Below, in pieces: positions 9,860-22,365 of a DNA stretch of 64,000 bases. This DNA comes from Chytriomyces cf. hyalinus JEL632 (lineage: Eukaryota > Chytridiomycota > Chytridiomycetes > Chytridiales > Chytriomycetaceae): positions 357,076 through 421,075 of the forward strand of contig JAIWWG010000020.1 in the NCBI GenBank assembly GCA_025435555.1, written 5' to 3'. The first letter of the stretch is position 1. Every line of letters begins with the position of its first letter. The position numbers and the translations under genes were made by a program. The notes beneath the pieces are model-generated. The model ran no database searches. It had not been told where the DNA came from and was given only the letters and a program-made list of their open reading frames with translations.

Positions 9860-12347
9860 TCATTTTATTTTCATTAGATCTTGAATAAATCGCAAGCTGG
9901 TTTCGCTTGACGCGTCCAAGACTGGCCTCAAATGCTCGATCCAAACTACTTTTCCGACCATAGCAGACTCGCTTTCTGGTCCTTTGAACCCTGACAACTT
10001 GATCCCGCCAATATCCTTGTGTTCAAGCAGCCGCAAGAGGATCGAGTTGTGTTTGATACCATCGTATGGGCGTAGCAACGCGTTCTGGACGGAAACTACA
10101 CTCAGTTCAGCTGAGATTTGCTGCTGGATCTCCGAGGTTGGATCAAGTTGTTTGTTTTCGTGACTGGACAACTTTGATGAAACTGAAGGAAACTCCACAA
10201 ATGTCGCGTGGGATGTTGTTTTTTGGTTTGTATGTTGATGCCGTGTTTCTATTCGGAGTATGCACAAAGAGGTGCATGGGTTAGGTGGGCGCTCGGGAGA
10301 GATCGTTTCATGGCATTTCGAGAGGAGGAGGTTGAATTCTTGCATAGTTGCGAGGGGGAGAACTGTATGCGGCGGCGCCAGCTGCACGAGCACATGTTAA
10401 TAAATGACAGTTGCGCGTATTCCTGAAGGTACCTGAACTGGGACTGTTCTCTACTGGTCCAAGTCTGCGACTCTGTCGCTGAGCAAGTCGTACACTGATC
10501 ATCAGGGCGACTGTGAGTAATAAAAGCACATCTCAAATCATGCCTACTCTCACCTCGTTCCTTGTGAATCTGCAGTGCTGAGAACGAGAGGTTCATTTGC
10601 AGTTCTTTCAAAGAATGGGCGAGGGCAATCAAGTCTTGCGCTGCATGGCTCAAGACACCGGGGGTCCCAGAGCTGCCTCGAAGGAACTCTGTCCTTTGGG
10701 CGGCCAAGGACGAGTCTTGCGCATGGGAAACAGCACAGAAACTGACTCCATCCACGCAGTCTGCCGCAAAACGTTTAAAACTGTCTCGATACATGTCCCG
10801 CAAAGGTACAGATTGTTCGAAAATGGTGTCGGCATGGAATGAAGCCAGACGCCCTTCCCGCTGGGCAACCAGTTGACGACCACCGCCAAGCTTCACAGCA
10901 GACAATGCCACATCCCGACTAGATGTACTCACACGCGTGTCTTGAGCGAGACGGCAGAGCACATGAACTCGGTTGCTGAGACTGTGTTTCAGGAGCCGCA
11001 CTGCGCGTCTGTCTGAGAGCATCCCCGCACGCATTGTTTCGACTGTGGACTGAGTTGTTTGCAGCTTCTGGGAAAGGGCATCAGCCATCTGTAAAACTGA
11101 GTGTGATAGTATTTCCAACTTTGACTGCGAAGGCGATGGAATTGGATACGCATCATTCTCAGGTACTGCACTTGCTTCGTGAGCGACTCAACCTCGAGCG
11201 CAAGACCCTGGTTCTCTTATTTAGCTTGGACAAGCGCTGCATCTCGGCTGCCGTGCTCTTGCCGTTCGTATACAAGCTCAAGTCGAATTGACGCCAGCTC
11301 GTTCTGGGCACGCGCCGCAGTTGTTTGTGCTTCGACGAGTTGTGAGTCACGTGATTGGAGTTTGTCTTGAAGGTCCGAAAGCTGTGTTAGAAGCTTGGCG
11401 GAATTAGTTTGCTTGCGATGGAAGCCATCTGGGGACAGAGATACGGCGCTGTCCATGGCGCCAATCACTGGTCGAGAGTTGCCGTATGGTGTTGAGTAGT
11501 CGCAGCCCCGCTTTGTCTTCAAGAGCGCCTCAAGCGTGGCATCGGGACTATATCCATTCTCTCTCAGTGACAGCAGCAAGTCCTTGTGATGAAAAGAAAG
11601 GTCAATGTTGTTTTGCCGCAGATTGTGGTGCAGCAATTCAAGAGTCTCTTGGACTTCTGGGATGCAGCATTCTGCCTCGATGGATATCGGCAGCCATTCT
11701 TGGTGATGCTCGTTGAAGTAGCAGCGAATGGGGCGGTACAGTGGGAACAAGTGCGTCACGATCCGTGTGTTGGACAGCGGGTCAAGACTAACAACAGCTT
11801 GGTCCGATACTTCGTTTAACGCGGGAAATACGGGACAAGCTCCGGATAGAATTTTGATCTGCTTCGATACAAAGTATCCGCCATGTCTCCATTCATCCGG
11901 GAGTGGAACAGGTCCCCCCGATAGAGAGTTCCAGTCAATGTAGAACCAGTTTTCTGACGCATCCAAAAAACAAGAATACGTCTTTCCAGATGCAGTGACG
12001 AACGAGTCTGTACGCTGCCTGCTCCCGCTTTCGAAACCCGTATTGAGCATTTTCATGCGCATGGAAGCAAGGACAAACGCTGGGTCCGAGATTTCTGAAT
12101 TGACCCGCTCCAATTCTTCCGCTTCTTCCTCGCTGACAATCAACCTCGGGTCCCTCCATTCTTGTACTGGAGGTTTGATCTCGTTGCTCGTGTCTGTGAC
12201 AGGCGGATAGGTGGTGTTTTCATCGTGGACGCGTTTCCGTTTCCACCACTTTGGGAAATTGGCGGCTGAGAAAAGCCTGGCTGCTGCTGGTTTCGCATGA
12301 TCCTTGTTTTCGTTGTCATGCGCTGCAACCGATGATGCCGAGCCCAT
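9860..12347 (-). CDS. Degenerate C-terminal kinesin ('pseudokinesin') with N-myristoylation-like start
   Basis: Read exons 12347-11274, 11207-11172, 11124-10554, 10510-10433 and 10362-9860 sum to 753 codons plus stop. The protein begins MGSASS, a good N-myristoylation context (Gly2, Ser6). Residues 1-260 are a novel region, followed by coiled coil (LLTQLSDLQDKLQ..., LEVESLTKQ, LSQKLQTTQSTVETM) and then a kinesin-like motor at the C-terminus as in kinesin-14: NRVHVLCRLAQD, IFEQSVPLRDMYRDS, GTPGVLSHAAQDL, FSALQIHKE, LGPVENSPSSVLPLATMQEF, KHNSILLRLLEHKDIGG. Every nucleotide site is lost: the P-loop position reads SHAQDSS, switch I reads NPCTSLC, switch II reads VEFPSVSS. I infer a non-motor scaffold. 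The first intron carries an in-frame TAA; if it is really exonic the gene would be broken. Confidence 0.65.
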
Positions 12348-12490
12348 GGTCTCTGCAAGGGATGCCGTTTAAAATAACGACATTGTCTAAAGCTTTGCGG
12401 TCAACAATGCAACTTTGCCATCGGTCTTCTACACCACCATCCAATGCTCCAAGCTTATATATAGAACTCTTTGCATTTATCCAACACGCG

Positions 12491-13593
12491 TCAAAAAAAT
12501 ACCTCGCGCCCATGCACCAAATAAGTGCTCCGACTCCCGTGACATAATTCCGTAGCATTCACAGGCGTTCGATACCAATTCTGCACAGTCTCTGTAAACT
12601 GAAACTTTGCAGCCGTGTTCGCAAACTCACTCCATCCAACCAAACTCCGATTCCGTCTTACAAGATCTATTGCTACATCGTAGCTATGCAGGTACTGATC
12701 ACCACTCAAATCACGCGACATTTCCCCTTCCACCAGTGAAAGAAACTTTAAGAAGGCGGCATCGTCTACTCGATATAACGCGTTTCCGTTGATATGCTCG
12801 GCAAACGTCCATTCCCCAACCGATACATCTTCGTTCCGGAGAATAGATCCACGCATCCAGAAATCTCCAGGGATCGAAGCTTCTTCGTATAACCTGTCCA
12901 GCCAGCTCGCGCGACACGGCAGGTTATCAGGTTCCATGTAATAAATTGCCTGATGATGCATGCCTGCTTCCCGCTTGCCGGACAAAGAAGGAGCCACGCC
13001 GAGTAACGGATGGCGTTTCAGTGTATTAAACAGCTTGAAAAACATTCGTGAAGGTCCAACAGGATACGCATCCTCATCCATTGTCAAAAGCGCGTTTACA
13101 AAGCGAACTGATGCGAAACATTGTTTCAAAACAGGTTCAGATTCGATACTGTTGATGAGTTGTTGCACCGTGTTTGCGTGTGTCAGAATGTCGCGGTGAA
13201 AGTAAAACACGAGATCAATCGATGCGGCGTAGTTTCGGTGTATGCTGCATGGAGCGTGTTGGAGCCATGTTGTGTGCAGGTTTTTGAGGACTTGGGAAGT
13301 GTCTGAGGCTGTGAAGGGGATCACGAGGGCCATGCGGAGTGCTGGGCTGTGCCGTTCAAGGTCAGAATCCGAGAGTGCTTGTTGAGACAGAAGAAACGTC
13401 AGCGAATGAGTAATCTCTCTTAATGAAATGTTTATCGAGTGAACTTACCGATTCCATGGATCCCATTCTGCCTCATGCCCTCAATGGTCAGATAGAAAAT
13501 AGCCACCACAGACAACAGAATCGACAGCAGCAGGAGGAGCAGTTTCACCAGAGCAGATAAACGACGCGTTGGAACCAGGAGATGCTTTCGCAT
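12491..13593 (-). CDS. Type II membrane glycosyltransferase-like protein
   Basis: Exon 1 (13593-13449) encodes a short basic N-terminus (MRKHLLVPTRR) and a Leu-rich membrane segment, as in Golgi type II enzymes; exon 2 starts at 13377 and runs to the stop at 12491. The lumenal part has nucleotide-sugar transferase character: ALVIPFTA at the start, LLTMDEDAYPVGPSRMFF with an acidic metal-binding-like cluster, YYMEPDNLPCRASWLDRL, and DFWMRGSI. These motifs look like a protist/algal glycosyltransferase group, but I cannot name the sugar or the CAZy family. The last 8 codons (after HGRE) may be a read-through of a GTATTT donor, so the true C-terminus could lie further left toward 12360. It is transcribed on the same strand as the SAPS gene upstream. 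Confidence 0.6.
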
Positions 13594-13857
13594 TCCTTCT
13601 TTCTGGGCAGCTGTTGATTTTTTTTAAACAAGTGCCAACACAACTTGTCAACTGCCAATCTTCTTGAAAAAAAAAACAATAACAAAAAACATCGAAAAAA
13701 CCCAAACTTGAGCAGCGTTCGAAAACTAAAAATATAAAGAATACAACACACACAAGGCACGAGACAAAATGAACAGCCAAAAGCAAGAGTCCTCCACATC
13801 TCAAACGCGCACACGCCCCCCTGCTCAAAATTACATGCACATTTGCACCCAGCAGTA

Positions 13858-16800
13858 TCATTGAACAGATGAAGTCCCGCTGCTAGCCTCTGCCGGTGTT
13901 GCAACTCCCGAATCTACTGACTCATTGGCCAAAGCCGTCTGCTTTTGTGAAGGACTGCTGTTGGCATCAACGGTTGTCCTTCCGATATCCGATAATTTAG
14001 ACTATGTGTTACAAGAGTATTAAGTCCCACTCTTTGCAGAAACGCGTTTTTTTTTAACTTACCGATATGGAATCGATTTCAGATGAATTGATCGACATGC
14101 TCTCGCCTTTACTTTCATCGTCGAAACTGATGGATGATAGCTTGTCTGGGAAAGGGTTTTCCTGTTTTTTGAGGGCGGCTAAGGTGTCAGCACCATTCCC
14201 CCATCAAAAGGAGGGATTTTTGTTTCCACAAATGGTTACCATATCAAATCTGTAAAAGAAGACAAGATTTTCGTTAGATGCGAAACGTGTCGTGAAAAAA
14301 AAAAAAAAAAAAAAGGATCATCGCTCTTACCCAGTCTCATCCATTAAAAGCTCTTCTTCAATCGCCTCGCCGAGTCCTTCCTCCTCGTCATCCGAGTCGT
14401 CTCCCAAGATTCCCCGATCCGGCAAATCGCTGACCATGTTTTGGCAGAAATACCGTGCGTACTGGGAGAAAAATGAACAGAGGAATATATTAGATGAACG
14501 AACAGATTTAGTTTGAGAGGTCCCAAGCTTCCTCCATCACCACTTTCCATATTCCCCCACCTTCCACCCCTCTCCCACAAGGAAAGAAAGAGAAAAAAAA
14601 CATCAACAAAATATGTGAAGGGGAGTTGGCAGAAAAGAGAGTAGCGCAATCGTGGGGGAGCGAGAATCGAAATTGAGTTTGATCCGTTTTATTGGGCAAT
14701 ACATGCATGATTTCCTCTTGCGTCTTGAGCTCTCTTTTTGCGGGACAGTGTTGTGTGACTTGCCGAGAACCGGTAGGGAGTTATTTGGCCAAAAGCAGGG
14801 GAAGTTGAAAGGTAGGGTTGGATCCGGGCAAAAGCCTCCATCAAAAAGAAAAGAAAAAAGATCATGAAGAAGAGGAAAAAAAAAGTCGCTCCTGTAAAAC
14901 CAAACCCAGATGAAAAGCAAAAAAAAAAAGTAACCGCATGAAAATCCTCAGAAAACGTCAGCAAGAAAAACTTCCCCCCAACAAAAGATCTTGTACCCCT
15001 CACCCAAATGCGCGCAACCATCAATCATAATAACCCTCCTGCCAGTCCTTCGATGACCCGCTTTCTTTATAGTTTCTCACCTGATCACCGAGCGCGTCTC
15101 CTCCATCTGCAATGGCAGCGTCAACGCCCTTCCCCAGTTCGTCATCTTCTTCGTCAGAATCGTTGCTGACAGGAGGTGTGCTATGATGTAGTCCGCCTCC
15201 AAGTTCTTTCTTTGGGGGTGGTGCAGCGCCCAAGGGCGGCATATCGGTTTCGTCAATCTTCCCAAAGCTTGTCGCGGCTTGTCCAGTGTGCGTGGGTCGA
15301 ACACCTCCCAATGCTTGTCGGTCCCGGTCCTTTGTTTCGCGCAGCACACCCCCAAGATACTCTTGCCAATCATCGGACTCAATTAAGTCTGTGATGGCAA
15401 ATTTCATCCACGGAAAGATGAGGGGTAAGTATTTTCCAACGGAACCAATCATTTTCGGTTGTTACCTTTCACTTCTGGCCCAAAATCGTCCAAACATTTT
15501 TCGACCAGTTTTGAAACTTCATCGGATATATACGTCAAATGGCCCATGTAACCCAATCGTACACCTTTCGGCTGTTCGACTTCGAAATCATTCCGTCTTT
15601 GAGCATCCGTAATTTTCGCCGTCAGCTTTCCTTCGACGAGAATCTGCAAATTCAAACAAGTTGTGAGATAAATTGAACAGGATAAAGTTGAGACATTGAG
15701 CAACGAACCGAGAGAACAAGCCTCTTGAAGACTCCTGAAACGTCCTTCATTTTCGTTTCGAGTGGACTCAGGATGCCGTCTTCGCCTGCCGGTGGAATCA
15801 GTTCGTTTCCGTCTGGCCCGACAGGTGCAAAATTGGATGATTGTGATGTGAATGAATATGTGTTGAAGACTTTGGCAATCATGTCATACACGACGCTATG
15901 CAGAAAGTTGTTCCAAGGAAATTGGAAAAACAGAGCCTTGAAACAACGGACGGGGGTTATGGAGGAAAACAACCTTCAACTTGTCCGAGAAACATACCAA
16001 ACACATGGGAAGCACTTTGGATTGCACCAACAGTTCGCTAATCAGCGATAGTTCGTCTCCAACATTCCGAACTTTCTTCAGCCTCATACCCTCCACACCC
16101 ACACTCAGGGTTTCCAGACCCGCCCCTTGCGCATTTCCATCAGACGTCTTGCTTTCCATCATTGAGTCTTCGTCTTCGGGTGGATCGCCAAAGACAAGCC
16201 GCTCAAACAGTGGAGATGAAAAAAAAAGGTACTGCAGGTGCAAGATTTCTGCAAATAACTCGCATGTGCGGAGACGTTCGCTTCCAAGAGGTGTAATTCG
16301 ACCAAGAGTTGTATCCGCCAGGTTCTTGACGATAAAAAACATGTGTGGGCGTCAGAAAACGGTGATCAAACCACACAAAGTCAAAATACGAGTACCATGT
16401 TTCGCGGTTGTTCCAGCAACTGACTAAATTCGCCAACCTTCTCCCCAATCACTTTCAGCAAGTCGTTCAAGTCCACAGCAAGACTCTTCATTTTTTCGGA
16501 GGTGGGCAGGATTCCAAACTCATTTCGCGCGGATTGCATCATTTGCGTTTGGAATTGATGTTGCTGAAATTCAGCCTGCTCAATCTCGCTGTATCAAGAG
16601 AAACTCTTAAGAAATGCATTCGCTTCTTTGCAGTACGCTGAATTTTCTGACCTGCAGTATCTTCGAATCAGTTCAATCATGATAATCACTCCGCTTGACA
16701 GGGATGACGTTGCATTTGGTGCGGTCTTGTCGAGCATGAATCCGAAGATTTTTCGCATCATTGCCTCGCTGAAATAAAAGTAGCGCGTAAAGATAAGCAA

Positions 16801-18163
16801 ATTAGGGGTTTGAGATTCGATCAATCTCATGCCAAAGCACCTTTTCAATTCGTCCACCAGTGAATTCCCGCCACCAACATTCGCAGGAGCTCCATCTTCC
16901 TGCTCCATGGGTCCTACATTTTGATAACTGACTGCGATAATGTCGAGTAGAGTTTGAGCAGCAGTGTTGTGTGTCTGGATCAGGAGTAGTTTGTCAGCAC
17001 TTTGCTTGAACGTTGCACGAACACTTTCACCTCAATATCCAAATTCGGATCCAATCGTTCCACAAGTGCGGGTATTAAGCCTTGCTGACTTAGCCACTGC
17101 GAAACCGAGTTTAGTGCACGCTTGCTGATGCGGAGAGCGCATGCACAGCATAAATAAACACGAACCGGCACGATCCCTTGACCCTCTGGGATTTCTTCCA
17201 GACTGATGATTTTTAACAATAGCTCGGCGATCGAAGAGTTTCCAACATGCGTTAGAATATTTTGAATAGATTTGCTTTGCGATTTAACAAATTCCACCAT
17301 CTTATCGGGGTCAACAGAAAACAAAAATGAGCGACGGGTGGATTATGCGAGAAAAAAAAAAGTTTTTGATAACTCACATCTCCAGCCTTTTTTTGCATCA
17401 GAATACCATTCACTTTGGAGAAATAGCTTGCTTGTAAAGGATGAATGGGTGCCGGTGCATCGAGCAGAGTCCAAAAGGTTTCCAGTAAGTTTGGTTGAGT
17501 GATGACTGCATCGCTGATGGCATAGATTTCGCATCCGAAGATTTCTGAGGCAAGGTACGGGTATCTGTTGGATCAGATGAGAAGGATCAGTTCTAGAACG
17601 CGCAATATTGAAGACATGGTGTTTTTGCTGCGTTTTCGAGCGATCCATTCATGTTTCGCCGCTATTCGTAAGAATTTGTCCCTGCACATAAATTGATCCA
17701 GACAGAGTGTTGTGTTATCCAATCCGATTTCGAAATGCGCCCAGTTGAATCCAGCGCATACAACATGGCCCATGTTCCGCCCACAGGTTGTTGTCCCCAT
17801 ATCCACTGCATCCGTCCTGTCAAACAAAAAACAAACGGACAGCGATTCTCAACGCACTTGAACTTTTTCGCTTCGTCCGGGTTCTCGATAATAATTGTGT
17901 TGAGTAGCTGCAGAAGGATTTCGGGCCGGCAGAGACTGGCAAACAAGAGCGTGGGTGAGTATTGCTGACAGGGAAAAGAAAAACAATCACCACGTTAAAT
18001 AAAAAACAAATGGGCATACTCACAATTCAATCAGCTTCGAGTTGTGACTTTTGCACTCCTGCAGCAGCTCATCCTCCTCAAACAGCTCCTCGAGGGTGAC
18101 GCCCTCTTTCTCGAGTAGCGCGTCTACGTTGGAGGCAGGGTGGAATCCAAAGCGCCAGAACAT
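13858..18163 (-). CDS. SAPS-family (PP6/Sit4-associated) phosphatase regulatory subunit
   Basis: Binds and targets the PP6/Sit4 type protein phosphatase. The start MFWRFGFHPASNVDALLEKE and LQECKSHNSKLIEL are the classic SAPS N-terminus; later exons give CRPEILLQLLNTIII, YPYLASEIFGCEIYAISDAV, HPLQASYFSKVNGILM, VEFVKSQSKSIQNILTHVG, FPWNNFLHSVVYD, LTAKITDAQRRN and MGHLTYISDEVSKLVEKC, all in SAPS order. The C-terminal part is acidic (NDSDEEDDELG, GDDSDDEEG) and ends ...SSGTSSVQ at 13858. I count about a dozen or more short introns plus one of roughly 610 nt (about 15080-14468) that holds no coding sequence. Exact boundaries were not all resolved. Its start lies 524 bp from the divergent TBC gene. 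Confidence 0.88.
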
Positions 18164-18687
18164 TTAGAGAGAGTGCGACAGTGAGAGAATATGGGGTAGC
18201 TCTGTGGATGGTCGGTCGGGGTGGTGAAGGGGAGGTTTAGCCTTGTATGAATGGGGTGTCTCAGAAGTGGGTCCATGGCTCCCGCCGTCCTGCCTCATGC
18301 TCTACGCAGAAGCAGGCTGGTACTTCAGCAAACTCGCTTCGTCATGCTCACCTAAAACAGCAGTGCTTTGTGTTCGCAATGCGAAAGTTATAACAGCTGT
18401 TATTTATTTAAATTGTTACCGTCGAATATTTACTATTTACTTTACCAAGAAGCAGAGCTGGAATTTGAGTGCGTTCAACCAGAGACTTTTGATCGATCGC
18501 ACGAACCCTTCCCCACGCTTGCGCACCAGCAACGACAGCAATCCAAACGCAGGCACAAATCGAAACTATCTATCACGTTCAGGTGTCGGCAAGTCAGAAT
18601 CACAAATCCAAAGCTCGCGTCTGGACCTGGACCTGACTGGATCCCACATCTCAACGCAAATTCTCTTGAGCAAGCACAGCGTTCAGC
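18164..18687. promoter_or_regulatory. Divergent intergenic region, SAPS / TBC gene
   Basis: 524 bp between two oppositely oriented starts, presumed to carry both promoters. No clear TATA box or repeated operator-like element was seen; there are CT-rich and AT-rich stretches. Confidence 0.4.
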
Positions 18688-21600
18688 ATGAGTGAGAAAT
18701 CGGAGCCATCCGTAGTTGTTGAAGCAGAAATAGGTGAGACCGCCCGATCTGCTTCCTGTTGTCCGACCAAACCGGACACCACTCTTCCCTCTCACTGCAG
18801 CTGCGCCTGACTGTCCGTTCCTCCCCTCTCCCTCCATAGTCTCTCTGCCTCAACCCCACTGTCCCTTGATCTGGACCTGTTAAACCAAGCCACTCATTCT
18901 GATTAAACACCCCCAGTGGACAACGGCACCCTTAAATATGCCGAAACATCACCCGCCGCAGCCCCACCCACTCCAACACCCTCTCCACCACGCAGTCCGT
19001 CTTCTCAGACCCCGAAGCGAGACGTGGAACCCTCCAGCGATCCTGCACCACCTGAACCCAACCCTGAGATCGCCGACCCCACAAACCAATCAAAAAATGA
19101 AAGCGCACAGCCAGTCGTTGAAAAAGTCCAGCCATCGGTTGAAAAATCAGCATCAAAATGGAGCCTATTTCCAAAAAAGTCCGAATCGCGTGGCACTCTA
19201 TTAACCAATGGCAACGGGGAGTCCGCCGACGATCAATCGAAACCCGCAAAAGCACCCCTTCAGATTCAAATTGGATCCAAGAAGAAGCAACCATCAAGCA
19301 CACTACCATCAAAGATAACCACGCCACCATCCGATGACCATGCGGATGGGCAAGAAAACGGCACGCCCGCCAAAATCGCCGTTCTCCCAAAATCCCCCTT
19401 TATGGCACGTCTTGCTTCAAAAATGAAGACAACTGATGCTCCAAACACACCACCTGCGAATGGATCCATGATGACGCGTTGGATGTCTCGGTTAAAGGGC
19501 CCCAAAGCCCCGGAACCCTCCACTCAGCTCGAAAAAGCTGTTGCTAGCGAGGAAGAAAACAAGCTAAGTCCTCACCGTTCATTTGGATTCTCCTTGGCAC
19601 GCACACCGACTCTCAACAAAAGCAAGTCGAAAAAACAACCACCTCTTATGACGCGTATGCTTTCAAAAATGAGTCTCAAGGTGCAAGAACCTCCCAAATC
19701 AAGCCATGATGCGGACAACGCCGACGCACCAGATCCGGCAGATATTATTCTCGATGATGACGATTATGCAGGCAGACAGCAAACCAGTGACAATGCTGAA
19801 GATGCCGCTGTGACGAACCGTCCCTCTTTTGGACCGTCTCTTTTCCGAACAAAGACAACTTCTCGGGACATGATCAAGCCGCCGCTAATGACACGGATGC
19901 TATCCAATTGGAAGCTGAATGGAAAACAAGCAGAAAAACACTCACCGCAAACCAAAGTAGTTGACCCAGACGTTGCCGATGAAGGGCATGCTGCTGAAAC
20001 GGCGCCAAATCAAACTGCTGTGAAACCACCGTTCATGGCCCGCCTAGCTTCCAAGTTTTCCTCCTCGCCAGCACTCAAGAGTGTGAAAGAAGAAACTTCT
20101 CATGAAGGAGATGCAAAGACACCGACGCGAACAAAAAGCGTCCGTTTCCCTCCTCTTTCTCGACTGGCCACCAACATGGGTGCCAAATTGGGTCGATCTG
20201 CCTCGACAAAATCACGCGGGCCGGCAACGCACATTGCACCGGCCGTCGGTGATGGAGAGCAAGACAAGGAGGTTTCGCAACCATACAATGGATCCAATGC
20301 CTCAGACAAGGACGCGAACGAAGCCATGAGCACACTACCAAGGGTGGCCACGAATAAGTCCAAGAATTCTGGCACGCTGTCTCGATCAAATTCAATCTGG
20401 TCCACAATGAAAAAGATTGCCACCGTATCACGACCTTCTGTTGACACTAATTCGCTCAGCCGGCATTCTCTCGGTTCGTGGTCCCATATTCAAAATGAGG
20501 ATGCGTCTGCGCCAAAGACGGACGTGTTTGGGTTCCCGCTGGTTGAAGATGCAGAGTCTCAGATCCGTAGCCTTGCAAGCCAACGCCTCGTTGAAACCAC
20601 GCGTCTCAGTATTTGGAACCGAAATGTGGAATATTCACCATACTGGGTTGGCGACGAGCTTGCATGTCCGGAAGCCGTTGCAAAAGGTCTTCCAGAAGTC
20701 AGAAAAGTAGGAATGAATCTCGTCTACGAATTTCCAGACAAGCTTTCGGTAAACTTTACCAATTTTGATTTTCTGTTCACAAGATTTAAAAAAAATGTTT
20801 GTCTCAGCTTGTTGACCGCGTTTCTCACGGCCTTCCACATGCATGGCGCGGATATGTCTGGTACTACTTGATCACATCCACAAGCGGCCTCACATCCGCA
20901 TGCTCTCCCGAAGATGCCACTGCCTTTGATCTCGATCTCGTGAAAGAATTCCACGAAAACAATGACACCGCCAACAACATCTCGTACGCAGAAGAAATCA
21001 TCCAAGATGCAGAAGCCACTGCAACGGTCTACCCAAACCGCATCCACAAACTAAAACGCGTCCTTTGCGCGTTGTCCCAACGCGACGACAAGACTGGGTA
21101 CGTTGGGTCCATGGTCCATGTCGCTGCCATGTTATTACTTGTCATGGATGAAGAGCGAGCGTATATTGCATTGGTGCATTTGTATGGGAAGGCGAACCAT
21201 GCAGCTGCAGTGGATCTTCCTAGTCCCGATGAACTGCGATCTTGGACGCCGGTAACGATGCGAAGAACAATGTCGCGTCTTTCTATAAAGTCGCGCCCAG
21301 AGACTCCCGTGTCCACGGCAAGTACAAAAGTGGAGGGACGGTTTGCTATGAATGAGTACTATGGGAAAGGGTGGCCAAAGTTTTATGAAATGTGTTATGT
21401 GCACGATAAGTTGATGGCATTGTACGCGCCAATGCTGAAAAAGAAGCTCGTGAGTTGAACCCTTTATTTCCTTCACTTACTCGGAATACTTGTATTCAAT
21501 TCCATTCGCAATTCAATACTTGAAGGATGCGCTCACAATCACAAGCAAGCAGTATGCCATCTTCTGGTTCCTCACCATGTTTGAATCCTGCCATCAAGTA

Positions 21601-21975
21601 CCCGAGGCCCAAACTCCAATAGCCTTGCACGGCCAAGAGCAGTCACAGCCCATCATCCCCTTCCGCATCCTCATCCGTATCTGGGATCTCTTGTTCCTAT
21701 GGGGATTTGCATCCATGCCGATTATCAGCGTGGCGCTCATGAAGTGGCACGAGTCCATGTTTAAAGAAATGGATGGACCCAAGATTCTTGGGTTTCTGCG
21801 AGGTTGCGGGACGGGTCGGACAGACTCGCGATGGACGCATGAGCGGGAGGATGAGTTTTTCAAGAGTGCCGTCAAGATTTGGAGTGATGCGAATCGTGGG
21901 CCGTGGGATGGCGGGTTGTCTGTGTTTGCCAAGACGAGAGAGGATTGGATGGGGGAATATGCGGTTCAAAGGTGA
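18688..21975 (+). CDS. TBC-domain protein lacking catalytic fingers, with repeated basic motif
   Basis: Four exons (18688-18733, 18917-20748, 20808-21449, 21526-21975) give 989 residues. The first 600 residues are disordered, rich in Pro, Ser and Lys, and carry six copies of a short amphipathic motif, about PPLMTRMLSKM (near 19391, 19456, 19636, 19876, 20026, 20143). The C-terminal third is a TBC fold: GLPHAWRGYVWYYL, YAEEIIQDAEAT, KTGYVGSMVHVAAMLL, FWFLTMFESCHQ, IWDLLFLWGFASMPI. TBC proteins are normally Rab GTPase-activating proteins using an Arg finger (IxxDxxR) and a Gln finger (YxQ). Here these read IIQDAEA (Ala696 for Arg) and YVG (Gly726 for Gln), so GAP activity is unlikely and a Rab-binding or scaffold role is my inference. 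A giant paralogue follows in tandem. Confidence 0.82.
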
Positions 21976-22365
21976 AACGGTGGTTTTCGTGATTGGGAGT
22001 TTTGCCATACCAGCCAGCCATTTCAGTGGCAGGTTGTTTTTAGTGTTTTATAAATCAGTACAGTTGGACTTTTGGAGACTCACGGCAACTCTATCCACAG
22101 AACCGACATGACAGTGGCAGCGCCAGTGGTAGCTCCAGTGGCACATGACGCACTGGTCGCATGTGCGAGTCAACATTAGTCTTGTCGACACAGAAAAAAG
22201 AAATCGCCGATGGAACGCGATGAAATTTTATGAGGCAGTTTGTGGGGTCAAATCAGGTCCCAATCTATCACGCATTCGCCCATTTATAGCCCGCAACTCG
22301 GATACTTGCAGCGACGTTAGGCTGAGACATCCAGTGGCACACAGAGACAACACTTCCAGGCATCA
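21976..22365. other. Intergenic stretch between tandem TBC paralogues
   Basis: About 390 bp separating two genes on the same strand. It contains several AGTGGCA/CAGTGGCAC-type short repeats near 22110-22145 and 22331, no supported coding sequence, and presumably the promoter of the giant gene. Confidence 0.45.

Noticed and set aside
11215-11220. TAA in the pseudokinesin as proof of a pseudogene
   Set aside because: A 66-nt intron with acceptable splice and branch sites removes it in frame and the summed exons divide by three.
22331-22345. AGTGGCA-type repeats upstream of the giant TBC gene as an operator array
   Set aside because: Copies are short, irregular and common in this composition; not enough for a regulatory call.
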